A stretch of 64,000 nt of DNA. Source: Terrimonas sp. GTDB lineage: Bacteria; Bacteroidota; Bacteroidia; Chitinophagales; Chitinophagaceae. Shown in pieces: positions 1-8,939 of the stretch. The number at the start of each line of letters is the position of its first letter. The first letter of the stretch is position 1. The stretch is from positions 62,001-126,000 of the forward strand of contig WGMO01000015.1 in assembly GCA_016125075.1 (NCBI GenBank), in the 5' to 3' direction. A program made the translations under genes and the position numbers. Below the pieces are notes generated by a model. It searched no databases. It was not told the origin of the DNA and worked only from the letters and a program-made list of their open reading frames with translations.

Positions 1-381
1 GGCTTTGGCAGCCTGTACGCTTAAAGTGCCCACCACGTCATCGGCTTCATACCCATCCAGTTCCATGATCGGGATATCAAATCCTTCAATGATCTTTTTA
101 ATATCGGGTATGGCGGCCAGGAGGTCTTCAGGCGCTTCCTGCCGGTTGGCCTTATAATCTTCAAAGTCGGTATGTCTTTCGGTAGGGGCGGCTGTATCAA
201 AACATACCGCGATATGCGTAGGCTTCTGGTTGTTCAGCAGGTCGATCAGGGTATTGGTAAATCCAAACTGCGCATTGGTGTTTTTTCCTTTGGAAGTGAT
301 GCGTGGATTGCGGATCAGCGCATAATAAGCCCGGAAGATGAGGGCAAATGCATCCAGCAGGAATAATTTTTTCTCGGCCAT
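1..381 (-). CDS. polA: DNA polymerase I, N-terminal part (cut by window edge)
   Basis: This is the first 127 codons of DNA polymerase I, which fills gaps and removes RNA primers in replication and repair. The reverse-strand ATG at 379-381 opens a frame beginning MAEKKLFLLDAFALIFRAYY, the characteristic start of the 5'-3' exonuclease (FEN-like) domain in Bacteroidota PolA. Further on, 'CFDTAAPTERH' and 'DGYEADDVVGTL' match the metal-binding acidic motifs of this nuclease. The gene continues beyond position 1, so the polymerase domain is not visible. Family assignment is confident; whether the full gene is intact cannot be judged here. Confidence 0.93.
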   Translation of the reverse strand, partial: MAEKKLFLLDAFALIFRAYYALIRNPRITSKGKNTNAQFGFTNTLIDLLNNQKPTHIAVCFDTAAPTERHTDFEDYKANRQEAPEDLLAAIPDIKKIIEGFDIPIMELDGYEADDVVGTLSVQAAKA

Positions 382-455
382 ACGCTAAGATAAGCCCATA
401 GCCGGCCTCTCCCAAAAGGTGATATGTTTTTTTAAGGAGCTGGGGTAAATGCCAT

Positions 456-479
456 AACCCGGAGATCCGGCTCCGGGTT
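456..479. terminator. Perfect 9-bp stem hairpin between polA and the small membrane protein gene
   Basis: AACCCGGAG (456-464) pairs with CTCCGGGTT (471-479) around a 6-nt loop. It lies downstream of the minus-strand gene ending at 548 and upstream of polA. There is no T-run on either side, so it may be a factor-dependent terminator or a regulatory stem-loop in the polA leader. Confidence 0.45.
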
Positions 480-547
480 TGGCTATCTTGATCTGCTTTG
501 CTTTAATGGGTTAGTGGCTAAGTGCTGGAGTCATTCAGCAGTCAGGT

Positions 548-754
548 TCACTTTTTCGCAACTTCAACCGTCGGCTTTTCTGTCATCACGCCGGCATTGT
601 TTTGTACAGGGACAGTCCCGGTATACGTGGGAGCATGTGTGCCTGCATTCGCAAAATCATTTGAATTGTCCTTGTGAATAAAGTTCAGGTACAATGCAAA
701 GAAAAGAAGGTTAAAGGCAAAGAAGTTTACAACTTTACGAAGTCTGTTTTTCAT
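548..754 (-). CDS. Small single-pass membrane protein, 68 aa, unknown function
   Basis: The product starts MKNRLRKVVNFFAFNLLFFA, a basic N-terminus followed by one hydrophobic segment (about residues 10-25). A polar Thr/Pro/Asn-rich tail of about 40 residues ends in 'VEVAKK'. It is either membrane-anchored or exported. The open frame extends upstream to 871, but that extra sequence is not typical of a start and the ATG at 752-754 gives the natural basic-hydrophobic start. I do not recognise the family. Upstream on the same strand the sequence resembles a weak Bacteroidota -7 element (AATGTTTG). Confidence 0.6.
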   Translation of the reverse strand: MKNRLRKVVNFFAFNLLFFALYLNFIHKDNSNDFANAGTHAPTYTGTVPVQNNAGVMTEKPTVEVAKK

Positions 755-906
755 AATAACTGGATTTGAGTAGGTATAACGCACAGTTACACGCAAACAT
801 TGTATCGGCGATTGACTGATTGATACGATTTTAAAAAATCGGGGGATACTACGAAAAAAAGAATCGTACAATTACGATGCTGTAAAAAAATGATTGTATA
901 GAATGT

Positions 907-1647
907 TTATAAGAGACCTTCTTTGATCTCTTCCCATAATTCACGGTAACAGGCGGCGGCATAACTGCTACGGGCAAACTCTTCTATCGGTGCTTTATGG
1001 ATCCCCATTTTTTCAACGTCGGAGAGATAAGGGATATAGTTTTGGAAAAAGCGTTTGTCCTTATAGAGTTCTTCCATCACTTCATTATGCATATTCCGGC
1101 GGATATCCGCCATGGTAAAAAAGCAGGCGAGTTTATGGATATCAATATTTTTCTCTTTGAAATATTGCTTCACCATTTCATAGGTCCGCAGGGACAGGGT
1201 GGTGGGGATGACCGGCATGAGTACAATATCGGCCGCATTAAAGATGTTTTCCGACAGGGATGACAAACCCGGGGGGCAGTCGATAAAGATGAATTCGTAT
1301 TCTTTGCTGTAGGGGTTTAATAAGGTCTTCAGCCGCTTCTTGGCAGTCTTCAGTTCTTCCATCATCACATCCAGGGCCTTGCCGGAATGATCGGCAGGGA
1401 TGATATCGAGTTTTTCATATTCGGTGGTCATGATGGCATTATCAAGGTCTGCATCCTTACCCACCAGGTTTTTTATGGCCGTGGTATCTTTGGGTTTGAT
1501 ATTATAATAGAAGGAAGTGGCTCCCTGCGGATCGATATCCCATAAAAGGGTCTGAAAATTATCTTTAGCGGCCAGGTAGGCAAAATTGACACAGGAGGCG
1601 GTCTTACCCACACCTCCTTTCAGGTTATAGAGGGCAATGGTAATCAT
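907..1647 (-). CDS. ParA/MinD-family ATPase, orphan (no adjacent parB)
   Basis: This 246-residue P-loop ATPase has the deviant Walker A motif KGGVGKT at residues 10-16. The signature lysine at 10 is characteristic of ParA/Soj/MinD dimerising ATPases. The switch I-like 'DIDPQG' lies at 37-42 and Walker B 'FIDCPPGLSS' at about 121-130. Length fits short Soj-type ParA proteins without an N-terminal HTH. Such proteins position DNA or large complexes by ATP-dependent dimerisation. No ParB or centromere-like repeats are visible nearby, so the cargo is unknown; a role in chromosome partitioning is only one option. It is 86 bp downstream of the DUF3500 gene on the same strand. Confidence 0.88.
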   Translation of the reverse strand: MITIALYNLKGGVGKTASCVNFAYLAAKDNFQTLLWDIDPQGATSFYYNIKPKDTTAIKNLVGKDADLDNAIMTTEYEKLDIIPADHSGKALDVMMEELKTAKKRLKTLLNPYSKEYEFIFIDCPPGLSSLSENIFNAADIVLMPVIPTTLSLRTYEMVKQYFKEKNIDIHKLACFFTMADIRRNMHNEVMEELYKDKRFFQNYIPYLSDVEKMGIHKAPIEEFARSSYAAACYRELWEEIKEGLL

Positions 1648-1733
1648 GGATTGAATATAGCAAATTCTTCTGAAATGCCCGTCCTGCGGGAAGTGCCGGG
1701 AATATCCGGCTCTGCGAATAATACAGGTCTTGC

Positions 1734-2816
1734 CTAATGTTTTTCAGACAGGTAGTGTTGCCTGAGCACATCTTCCCCGTATTCATTGCCTTTTTCCCTC
1801 CAGATGGAATGGATATGATTGGCTCCGTTCCGCGGACCGCCATTATTGTCAAATTCAATCAGGAAACCCGGCCCGTTCAGGATATAGTAATGCGGCTTTT
1901 TCTCATCATATTCCCCGATCCATCCAAAGTATACCTTATCGATCCCGGCTTTTAGGATCTTGTCATATTCTATCATGGCTTTTTCATATTCGAGGTTGAA
2001 TACAAATTCACGGATCATGTATTGCAGAATGGTCTTTTGTTCTTTTGTCATTTCCGATGCCCTGATGCCCCAATAATCAACCAGGCGTTTCCCGCTTTCT
2101 GCCCCTGTAATGATATCCCTGGGGACTGCCGTACTCATGGTGGCTTTTTTCTGTTGCCCGGGTGATAGCAGATGGATCAGTTGAATACCCAGGTCCTCTT
2201 CCTGTCCCAATACCCTCCAGCCTGCATATTCCGTATTGGGATATTCTGCCGGGTCGGTACCGATAAAAAAGGGTGTTACCGAAAGCCGGTCCTCTACAAA
2301 AGTGAAATTGATCGACAGGTGATGTCCTTCCAGCTTAAAACCCCATGTTTTATCCTGGGGATTGCCGAAGAATGCGAAAAAGTAACTTTTGTGTGACCAG
2401 AGAAAGCTCTTTAATTGGGTATATACAGAATCGTTGATCTCCTTCCTGTAATACATGTTCTCATAAAACCGGTTGAGCAGGTCATCCAGGTGCATGATAC
2501 TGGTGGCTTTGAGGTAGCCTTGTGAACTGAAAGATATGGAGAGGATTCGGTGCACCATTTTCCGCTGGTCATCGGTCATGTTGCCGATACTCAGGCCCAA
2601 CCTGGCCCGCAACCCAACCGGAAGATTATTCCATTTCAGTCTTGCCGTATCGCCAAAGTCCAGCGCCGCGGATCGCTTTTGCAGGGGATCCAGCGAACTA
2701 AAAAGCGAAATAGCGGCTTTCCTGATATCATTATTGTAGGTCGACTGGCTTTTCACCGGCTGAAAAAAAAGCGTGCCGGTTAGAATAAGCAGGGAGAAGA
2801 ACTTTGGGTAATGCAT
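1734..2816 (-). CDS. Secreted DUF3500-family protein
   Basis: The protein has 360 residues with an N-terminal signal peptide (basic start, hydrophobic stretch to about residue 20, cleavage near 'VKSQS'). The core contains the DUF3500 hallmarks 'FFGNPQDKTWGFKLEGHHLSIN' split around residue 150-175, then 'VTPFFIGTDPA', and a C-terminal 'YFGWIGEYDEKKPHYYILNG' region. The family is widespread in Bacteroidota and Planctomycetes, is predicted to be extracytoplasmic, and has no established reaction. The conserved His pairs (GHHL; HIHSIWR near the C-terminus) suggest a metal or active site, but that is inference. Confidence 0.85.
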   Translation of the reverse strand: MHYPKFFSLLILTGTLFFQPVKSQSTYNNDIRKAAISLFSSLDPLQKRSAALDFGDTARLKWNNLPVGLRARLGLSIGNMTDDQRKMVHRILSISFSSQGYLKATSIMHLDDLLNRFYENMYYRKEINDSVYTQLKSFLWSHKSYFFAFFGNPQDKTWGFKLEGHHLSINFTFVEDRLSVTPFFIGTDPAEYPNTEYAGWRVLGQEEDLGIQLIHLLSPGQQKKATMSTAVPRDIITGAESGKRLVDYWGIRASEMTKEQKTILQYMIREFVFNLEYEKAMIEYDKILKAGIDKVYFGWIGEYDEKKPHYYILNGPGFLIEFDNNGGPRNGANHIHSIWREKGNEYGEDVLRQHYLSEKH

Positions 2817-2894
2817 AAGTAGTTGTTTGGTGATAATAAGTTTCAGGTGTATACCCTGGAAGCGTAATTATATTGGAAGTTAAGTTTTTTCATG

Positions 2895-3452
2895 CTATTC
2901 AGGCAGCACAGATCCCCGGGAAGGGATAGCAGGAACCGCATAATCCAGGAACATAATGTGATTGGGATTGGAATGGGTCTCCGATATCTTGAAATCATGG
3001 CTGCCGGAAATGCGAAAGCCATTGTTGCTATAAAACCTGATGGCCCGTTCGTTTTCTTTCCAGACATAAAGCCACATGCCCTGCTGGGCAAATGCTTTCG
3101 AAATTTCGATATTGTGATGGAGCAATGACCAACCCAGTTTCAGGTGATAGTATTTCCTGAGGATGTAGATCCGCTCCAGCTTGGTAAGACGGGGATTGTC
3201 AATTTGGGGATGGGGTTCATCCGGTATGATCTTGGAAAATCCCGCCGCCTGTCCTTCATGATAAATGAAATGATAGATATTTTTTGGGTTTTCCAATTCT
3301 AACAGACAGGCTTCATCATTATATTTTTCCTGTACATAATTTTCAATGTCGGCTAATGGGGCACTATGGCCATGCGATTCAAGAAAGGTCTTTTCGCCGA
3401 TGCGGGCGAGTAAGCTGTAATCTTTGACCGTTGCTCTGATAATAGAATGCAT
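2895..3452 (-). CDS. GNAT-family N-acetyltransferase
   Basis: This is a 185-residue protein when started at the ATG at 3450-3452 (MHSIIRATVKDYS). The open frame reaches 3476 with another ATG, which would add eight unlikely residues. It begins with the typical GNAT beta-1 'IIRATVKDYSLLARIGEKTF' arrangement. It then has a substrate-side region, an acetyl-CoA-binding stretch near 'LERIYILRKYYHLKLGWSLL' and the C-terminal 'NERAIRFYSNNGF' motif (N..A..FY..NGF). The overall shape resembles PaiA/spermine acetyltransferase-like GNATs. Substrate unknown. Confidence 0.85.
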   Translation of the reverse strand: MHSIIRATVKDYSLLARIGEKTFLESHGHSAPLADIENYVQEKYNDEACLLELENPKNIYHFIYHEGQAAGFSKIIPDEPHPQIDNPRLTKLERIYILRKYYHLKLGWSLLHHNIEISKAFAQQGMWLYVWKENERAIRFYSNNGFRISGSHDFKISETHSNPNHIMFLDYAVPAIPSRGSVLPE

Positions 3453-3632
3453 GGCAGTTAAAATTTTTTTCTGCAAATGTCAGGGCAAAAACCTGATATT
3501 TTCATTTAATTTCTCTGGGTTAAGGAGACCAGCAGGTAACAGGAATCAGGTGTTCGCACCATCGAATTGTGGTAAATTGCAACCTACTTATTCGTTTTCA
3601 TTTATCATCCCCGAAAATCCTCAAGATAGTTT

Positions 3633-6600
3633 ATGAAAAAATACTGGTCATCATTCCTGGTACCCGCCATCGTTTTTTTTGCGATCTCTGCTCCGGCGCA
3701 GAAAAAAATCAGCCTGGACAAAGACTGGAAGTTTCATTTTGGTCATGCCGCCAACCCGGAAAAAGATTTCAATTACAGTATCGCTACCATCTTTTCAAAA
3801 TCGGGCGGTGCCTGGGGAACTGCGATCGATCCGCGGTTTAAGGATAGCAGCTGGCGCACCCTGAACCTCCCGCATGATTGGGCCGTCGAACTTCCCTTCA
3901 CCGATGTTCAGGATTTCGGGGTTGAATCGCATGGATACAAACCTGTCGGGGGTTTGTTCCCGGCAACCAGTATCGGTTGGTACCGCAAAAGATTTTCTGT
4001 AAACCCGGCTGATAGCGGACAGCGATTTCAAATTCAGTTTGACGGTATTTACCGGAACGCCAATATCTGGGTGAATGGTTTTTTTGTGGGTAACAATATG
4101 AGTGGTTATATCGGCGCCGCCTATGATATCACCGATATCATCAATTTCAACAGGGAGAATGTGATGGTTGTCAGGGTCGATGCCACCCAATACGAGGGCT
4201 GGTTTTACGAAGGGGCCGGAATCTACCGGCATGTATGGCTCAACCAGTATGATAATGTACATATACCGGATGGCGGATTCTTTGTCCATACCGATTTGCA
4301 GGGAACCAGTGCCACGGTACAGGTCGAAACTACGGTTGAAAATGAGGGACTTTCCAACCGTGACCTCTCCGTATCTGCCTATATTACCGATCGCCAGGGA
4401 AAAATAATTGCCCAAACTAAAGAGAAAAAATTATCCCTTGCCTCCAACGGCCAGGCTACCCTGCAACAGGAAATGGTGCTGAATAATCCCAGGTTTTGGA
4501 ATCTGGACGACCCCTATCTGTACAGGGTCTATGCCCTTGTAAAATCAGGCAGCCAAATCATTGATAAAAGGGTGGAAAGGATGGGTATCAGGACTTTTCG
4601 CTTTGACCCTGCAGAAGGCTTTTTCCTGAATGGAAAACATCTCAAACTACAGGGTACCAATAATCACCAGGATCATGCAGGACTGGGTAGCGCCCTGCCC
4701 GATTATATGCAATATTACCGTGTCCGGCTGCTGAAGAATATGGGGGTGAATGCCTACCGTACCAGTCACAACCCCCCCACGCCCGAACTCCTGGATGCCT
4801 GTGATAGTTTAGGGATGCTGGTCATGGATGAAAACCGTTTGCTCAACAGCAGTGCGGAAAATATGAGCCAGTTTGAAAGGATGATCCTGCGCGACAGGAA
4901 CCATCCCTCTGTTTTTATCTGGAGCATCGGCAACGAAGAAGGGTGGATCCATACGCAATCAAGTGGTAAAAGAATAGCCCGGACCTTTATCAAACGGCAA
5001 AAGGAACTGGACCCTACGAGGACCTGTACTTATGCTGCCGACCTGCCCAATGTTTTTCAGGGAGTGAATGAAGTGATCCCGATCCGTGGTTTTAATTACC
5101 GGGAATATGCCGTGGCCGATTATCATCGCGATCATCCGGATCAACCGGTGATGGGTACTGAGATGGGCAGTACCGTTACCACCAGGGGTGTCTATGCAAA
5201 AGATTCAATCAGGGGGTACCTGCCCGATCATGATATCACAGCTCCCTGGTGGGCCAGTACCGCCGAAACCTGGTGGAAACTGGCGGCAGAAAATAAATAC
5301 TGGCAGGGTGGTTTTGTATGGACGGGTTTTGATTACCGGGGTGAGCCAACGCCGTTTCACTGGCCCAATATCAATTCACATTTCGGCATCATGGACATGT
5401 GCGGATTCCCCAAAAACAATTATTACTATTACCAGAGCTGGTGGACAGACAAGGATGTATTGAATATCTCCCCGCACTGGAACTGGCCTGTCAAATGGGG
5501 TGAGCCTGCACCGCTTATTAATGTGTGGGTGAATTCCAATGCTGATAATGTGGAATTGTTCCTGAATGGCAAAAGCCTGGGCAAAAAGGAAATGCCCCGG
5601 AACAGCCACCTGGAATGGGATGTGCGCTATGAACCCGGAACCCTTGAAGCCGTTGCATATAAGCGGGGCAAAAGGATCACGGCTAAAGTCGAGACTACCG
5701 GGGCCCCGGCAGAGATTCAACTGACGCCTTATAAGACGACGATGCTGGCTGACGGACAGGACCTAACGGTAATGAACATCAGTGTTATTGACCGGGAGGG
5801 CAGGGAAGTGCCCGATGCCAGTAATATGATTAGGTTTAGCATCAGTGGCCCGGGAAAAATCATCGGTGTTGGCAATGGAGATCCCAGCAGTCATGAACCG
5901 GATCAGTGTGTCGAAGGTGCCTGGCAGCGTAGTGCCTTTAATGGAAAATGCCAGGTGATCGTTCAATCCACACAGGCGCCGGGGTTGATAAAATTTGAAG
6001 CTTCATCAGCTGGTTTGTGGAGCGGGTCTACCAATATCGTCACGGTCTCCCCGGGAAGTGTAGCCAGTATCTCCACCGAAAAAAAATATGAACTGAAAGG
6101 GGAAGCTGCCCTGCCAAGGACCGCCACAAAGATGATCGGAGCAGATATTTCTTTTTTGCCCCAACTGGAAGAAAGGGGCATGCAGTTTTCCGATAAGGGT
6201 GTTCAAAAGGATGCGATCAGTATTTTAAAAGATCATGGCTTTAATTATGTGCGTCTCCGGATCTTTAATGACCCTGCACAGGATAGCGGTTATTCTCCAG
6301 GCAAAGGATTTTGTGACTTGAATAATACCCTGCAAATGGCCAAAAGGGTAAAGGCGGCGGGGATGAAATTATTACTCGATTTTCATTACAGCGATTACTG
6401 GGCCGATCCCGGCCATGCCTATAAACCGTCAGCCTGGAGGGGGATGAGTTTTGACCAGCTGAAAACGGCGCTCTATGGTTATACAAAAGAAGTGATGATA
6501 GCCCTGCAGCAGCAGGGTACTTCACCCGATATGGTTCAGGTGGGAAATGAAATCAATCATGGAATGGTCTGGCCCGAAGGAAACATCAGTCATATTGATT

Positions 6601-7040
6601 CGCTTGCCCAGTTATTAAGGGCTGGCATCGCTGCCATTAAATCGGTGGAGCCGGCCACCGTCATCATGTTGCATGTGGCCCTGGGCGGTCAAAATGATGA
6701 AACCGTTTTCTTCATGGATAATATGCTGGCGAGGAAAGTGAATTTTGATGTGATCGGACTGTCTTACTATCCTAAATGGCATGGTACCCTGGATGACCTG
6801 CGGGATAATATGCTCGACCTGGTACGCCGCTATGATAAGGATATCATCGTGGTGGAATATTCTGCCAAAAAAGAAGAGGTCAACAAACTTAATTTTGAAT
6901 TACCCGGTGGAAGGGGCAAGGGCACCTGTATCTGGGAACCACTCAGTACCTGGCAACGGTTCTTCGATGCAGATGGCAAGAGCAATGAATACCTGAGGCT
7001 TTATGATGAGATCAGCAGGAAATATCTTGGTGATGAATGA
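3633..7040 (+). CDS. Secreted bifunctional GH2 glycosidase - GH53 endo-galactanase fusion
   Basis: The 1135-residue protein has a signal peptide (residues 1-22, ending 'ISAPAQ'). Residues ~25-600 form a GH2 beta-galactosidase-type enzyme: jelly-roll sugar-binding domain ('GWYRKRFSV', 'DGIYRNANIWVNG'), Ig-like domain and TIM barrel. The GH2 acid/base is seen in 'SIGNEE' (Glu435) and the likely nucleophile in 'GTEMGS' (Glu510). DUF4982-like and GH2 C-terminal beta domains follow (~620-810). Residues ~830-1130 are a complete GH53 arabinogalactan endo-beta-1,4-galactanase-like barrel with 'GNEIN' (Glu973) and 'VVEYS' (Glu1075) as the two expected catalytic glutamates. The combination suggests concerted cleavage of pectic galactan or arabinogalactan, endo-cleavage plus exo-galactosidase. 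The stop codon abuts a palindromic repeat array. No SusC/D genes are nearby, so this is not a classic PUL. Confidence 0.93.
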   Translation: MKKYWSSFLVPAIVFFAISAPAQKKISLDKDWKFHFGHAANPEKDFNYSIATIFSKSGGAWGTAIDPRFKDSSWRTLNLPHDWAVELPFTDVQDFGVESHGYKPVGGLFPATSIGWYRKRFSVNPADSGQRFQIQFDGIYRNANIWVNGFFVGNNMSGYIGAAYDITDIINFNRENVMVVRVDATQYEGWFYEGAGIYRHVWLNQYDNVHIPDGGFFVHTDLQGTSATVQVETTVENEGLSNRDLSVSAYITDRQGKIIAQTKEKKLSLASNGQATLQQEMVLNNPRFWNLDDPYLYRVYALVKSGSQIIDKRVERMGIRTFRFDPAEGFFLNGKHLKLQGTNNHQDHAGLGSALPDYMQYYRVRLLKNMGVNAYRTSHNPPTPELLDACDSLGMLVMDENRLLNSSAENMSQFERMILRDRNHPSVFIWSIGNEEGWIHTQSSGKRIARTFIKRQKELDPTRTCTYAADLPNVFQGVNEVIPIRGFNYREYAVADYHRDHPDQPVMGTEMGSTVTTRGVYAKDSIRGYLPDHDITAPWWASTAETWWKLAAENKYWQGGFVWTGFDYRGEPTPFHWPNINSHFGIMDMCGFPKNNYYYYQSWWTDKDVLNISPHWNWPVKWGEPAPLINVWVNSNADNVELFLNGKSLGKKEMPRNSHLEWDVRYEPGTLEAVAYKRGKRITAKVETTGAPAEIQLTPYKTTMLADGQDLTVMNISVIDREGREVPDASNMIRFSISGPGKIIGVGNGDPSSHEPDQCVEGAWQRSAFNGKCQVIVQSTQAPGLIKFEASSAGLWSGSTNIVTVSPGSVASISTEKKYELKGEAALPRTATKMIGADISFLPQLEERGMQFSDKGVQKDAISILKDHGFNYVRLRIFNDPAQDSGYSPGKGFCDLNNTLQMAKRVKAAGMKLLLDFHYSDYWADPGHAYKPSAWRGMSFDQLKTALYGYTKEVMIALQQQGTSPDMVQVGNEINHGMVWPEGNISHIDSLAQLLRAGIAAIKSVEPATVIMLHVALGGQNDETVFFMDNMLARKVNFDVIGLSYYPKWHGTLDDLRDNMLDLVRRYDKDIIVVEYSAKKEEVNKLNFELPGGRGKGTCIWEPLSTWQRFFDADGKSNEYLRLYDEISRKYLGDE

Positions 7041-7406
7041 TTTTTACCACAGAGACACGGAGGCACAAAGTGGAACGATTTATATGCATCTACATCTCTG
7101 TGCCTCTGTGGTTATACTTTCCATTCAATGATAAGGATCAGATAGACAAAGATTTTTACCACAGAGACACGGAGGCACAAAGTGGAACGATTTATATGCA
7201 TCTACATCTCTGTGCCTCTGTGGTTATATTTTCCATTCAATGATAAGGATCAGATAGACAAAGATTTTTACCACAGAGACACGGAGGCACAAAGTGGAAC
7301 GATTTATATGCATCTACATCTCTGTGCTTCTGTGGTTATACTTTCCATTCAATGATAAGGATCAGATAGACAAAGATTTTTACCACAGAGACACGGAGGC
7401 ACAAAG
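7039..7406. repeat. Tandem array of a 112-bp palindromic repeat (3 full units plus a partial)
   Basis: Units start at 7039, 7151, 7263 and 7375 with an exact 112-bp period. Each full unit begins with ACCACAGAGACACGGAGGCA and ends with the near-inverse TGTGCCTCTGTGGT, so a unit can fold into a long imperfect hairpin. The centre reads 'aacgatttatatgcatctac', and a constant linker 'aatgataaggatcagataga' joins units. The first copy overlaps the stop codon of the glycosidase gene; the last copy contains only the left arm. Nearly identical copies indicate recent amplification. Short frames inside the array are not genes. The arms are related to the arrays at 56.8 kb and 59.0 kb. Confidence 0.93.
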
Positions 7407-7420
7407 GGATACTACTCTTA

Positions 7421-7876
7421 TTATTTTAATGGCTTATAATGATGCAGGGTAAAACGGTTCCAGCCTTTTTTTGTTTTTGATTCCACGGCCCAATCAAAAC
7501 CGCCATCGGAATTGGGCCAGTAGATCATCCTGGCCAGGCCAGCCGGCATTTGTGCCTCAAAACAGATGGCTTCCGGGTGCACATCTTTTCCGTCGGCGAG
7601 TGAACCCTGCGAGCGTTTTCCATCCGATGTAAATGACCAGAATGAAAGAACTCCATCCTGCATGCCGATGATGGCATATTCCTCATAAGCATATTTGGAA
7701 AAATTCCATTTCGCTTTTAACTGGATATAATTACCGCCCAATATGGGTTCAAAAACCCTAGTGCAGTTTAAAGGACCCATGGGTGAATCGGCTGCTGCCA
7801 TCCATGAACCCATCAGTGGGTTGAGGAGGCCTAATTTTCCACGTCCTTTTTTCCAAAAAGGTTTGTGTTTTGGCAT
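7421..7876 (-). CDS. Lipocalin-like / DUF1579-like cytoplasmic protein, function unknown
   Basis: This 151-residue protein has no signal peptide. The pattern 'LMGSWMAAADSPMGPLNCTRVFEPILGGNYIQ' (split across residues ~21-52), followed by 'EEYAIIGMQDGVLSFWSFTSDGK' and a C-terminal 'MIYWPNSDGGFDWAVES', is a beta-strand-rich arrangement. It resembles DUF1579/THAP4-like lipocalin folds, where G-x-W near the start is typical. No catalytic motif is evident. Its stop codon is 15 bp from the end of the 112-bp repeat array. Confidence 0.7.
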   Translation of the reverse strand: MPKHKPFWKKGRGKLGLLNPLMGSWMAAADSPMGPLNCTRVFEPILGGNYIQLKAKWNFSKYAYEEYAIIGMQDGVLSFWSFTSDGKRSQGSLADGKDVHPEAICFEAQMPAGLARMIYWPNSDGGFDWAVESKTKKGWNRFTLHHYKPLK

Positions 7877-8041
7877 CGGTCAGGTTTTTGTATGCAAATT
7901 CCCGAAAAAAAACGACGGACATCTATTTCGCTGCGAATAATAAAATTAAAACCAAATTTCAGTAAAAATCGAAATAGTTTTCAGCAGTTTTTTATTGTAA
8001 AAATTGACAAATACCAGCCGCAATAGCATTAAAATAGTTTT

Positions 8042-8857
8042 TTACGACTGTCTTTGATGTGCTGTAAACCCTCCCATAACCTTTTGCATGATACGGACCT
8101 TGGCCCAGCGGGGAACGGTCCTTAATGAATACACTAAAACTTTAGAAAGCAGACCGGGGATGACCGTGCTTTGCCTCCCAAGGGCTTTTAATATGGGCAC
8201 AGCAATAGCTGAAGGTTGTAAGGCTTTTCCCATTTTCATATTGGCCCGCCGGGCAAAACCGCTGTCCACCGGTCCGGGTGCAGCGGCCAATACATCAATG
8301 CCATTAGGTTGAAGTTCAATAGTCAGGGCTTCAGCAAAGGATTGAATATAGGCCTTGGTCGCTGCGTAGTGGGATGAATAGGGTACGCCCTGGAAGGCAA
8401 CCAGCGAGCTCAGGAAAATAATCCCCCCGCTTTGCCGGGATCTGAACCTTTGAATGAAATGATGGGTCAGACATAATACCGCCTCACAGTTTACACGAAG
8501 CATGTTGATCTCGTCCGGCAGTGATGCTTCGGAAAATAGTCCGGATGTACCAAATCCGGCCGCATTGACCAGCAGGCCGATATCCAGTTCGCTTGTGTCC
8601 GTGATTATTTTTTCGATACTGCCGGCGCTGGAAAGATCAGTATCGATAGATTTTATTTCCACAGAAAATTTGCTTCGCAGGTCATTACTGATCACTTGCA
8701 ACTTTTCGGCCTGACGGGAAACCATCACGAGCTGAAAACCAGCAGCAGCCAATTGGGAAGCTAATTCTAGACCGATACCCGATGAGGCACCCGTAACAAG
8801 CGCCCATTGACCATATTTGTTTTTTAACCTGTTTTTTTCCTTTATTGAGAGTTGCAT
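8042..8857 (-). CDS. Short-chain dehydrogenase/reductase (SDR)
   Basis: The product is 271 residues when started at the ATG at 8855-8857 (MQLSIKEKNRLKNKYGQWAL). The open frame extends to 8947, but that would overlap the upstream regulator. The Rossmann cofactor motif TGASSGIG (22-29), the structural 'NAAGFG', and the catalytic 'SSLVAF...SSHYAATK' (Ser, Tyr, Lys) are all present. Classical SDRs oxidise or reduce alcohols and ketones with NAD(P)(H); substrate unknown. It lies 82 bp downstream of the Crp-type regulator on the same strand, so the two are likely co-transcribed or functionally linked. Confidence 0.9.
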   Translation of the reverse strand: MQLSIKEKNRLKNKYGQWALVTGASSGIGLELASQLAAAGFQLVMVSRQAEKLQVISNDLRSKFSVEIKSIDTDLSSAGSIEKIITDTSELDIGLLVNAAGFGTSGLFSEASLPDEINMLRVNCEAVLCLTHHFIQRFRSRQSGGIIFLSSLVAFQGVPYSSHYAATKAYIQSFAEALTIELQPNGIDVLAAAPGPVDSGFARRANMKMGKALQPSAIAVPILKALGRQSTVIPGLLSKVLVYSLRTVPRWAKVRIMQKVMGGFTAHQRQS

Positions 8858-8939
8858 AATTATCTGTTTTGCCCATGATTGAATCTGCACAAAATTGCAT
8901 ACAAACACAGCCTGGAAACGATAACAAATGTTTAGATTT

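Noticed and set aside
3795-4415. 206-residue minus-strand frame
   Set aside because: Antisense to the GH2 domain; the plus-strand gene has unambiguous family motifs throughout.
7037-7243. Open frame inside the 112-bp repeat array
   Set aside because: The translation is simply the repeated palindrome read twice (identical peptide blocks); it has no start context and no protein-like pattern.
3633-7430. Polysaccharide utilisation locus
   Set aside because: No SusC/SusD-like genes, sugar regulators or other glycosidases flank the GH2-GH53 gene.
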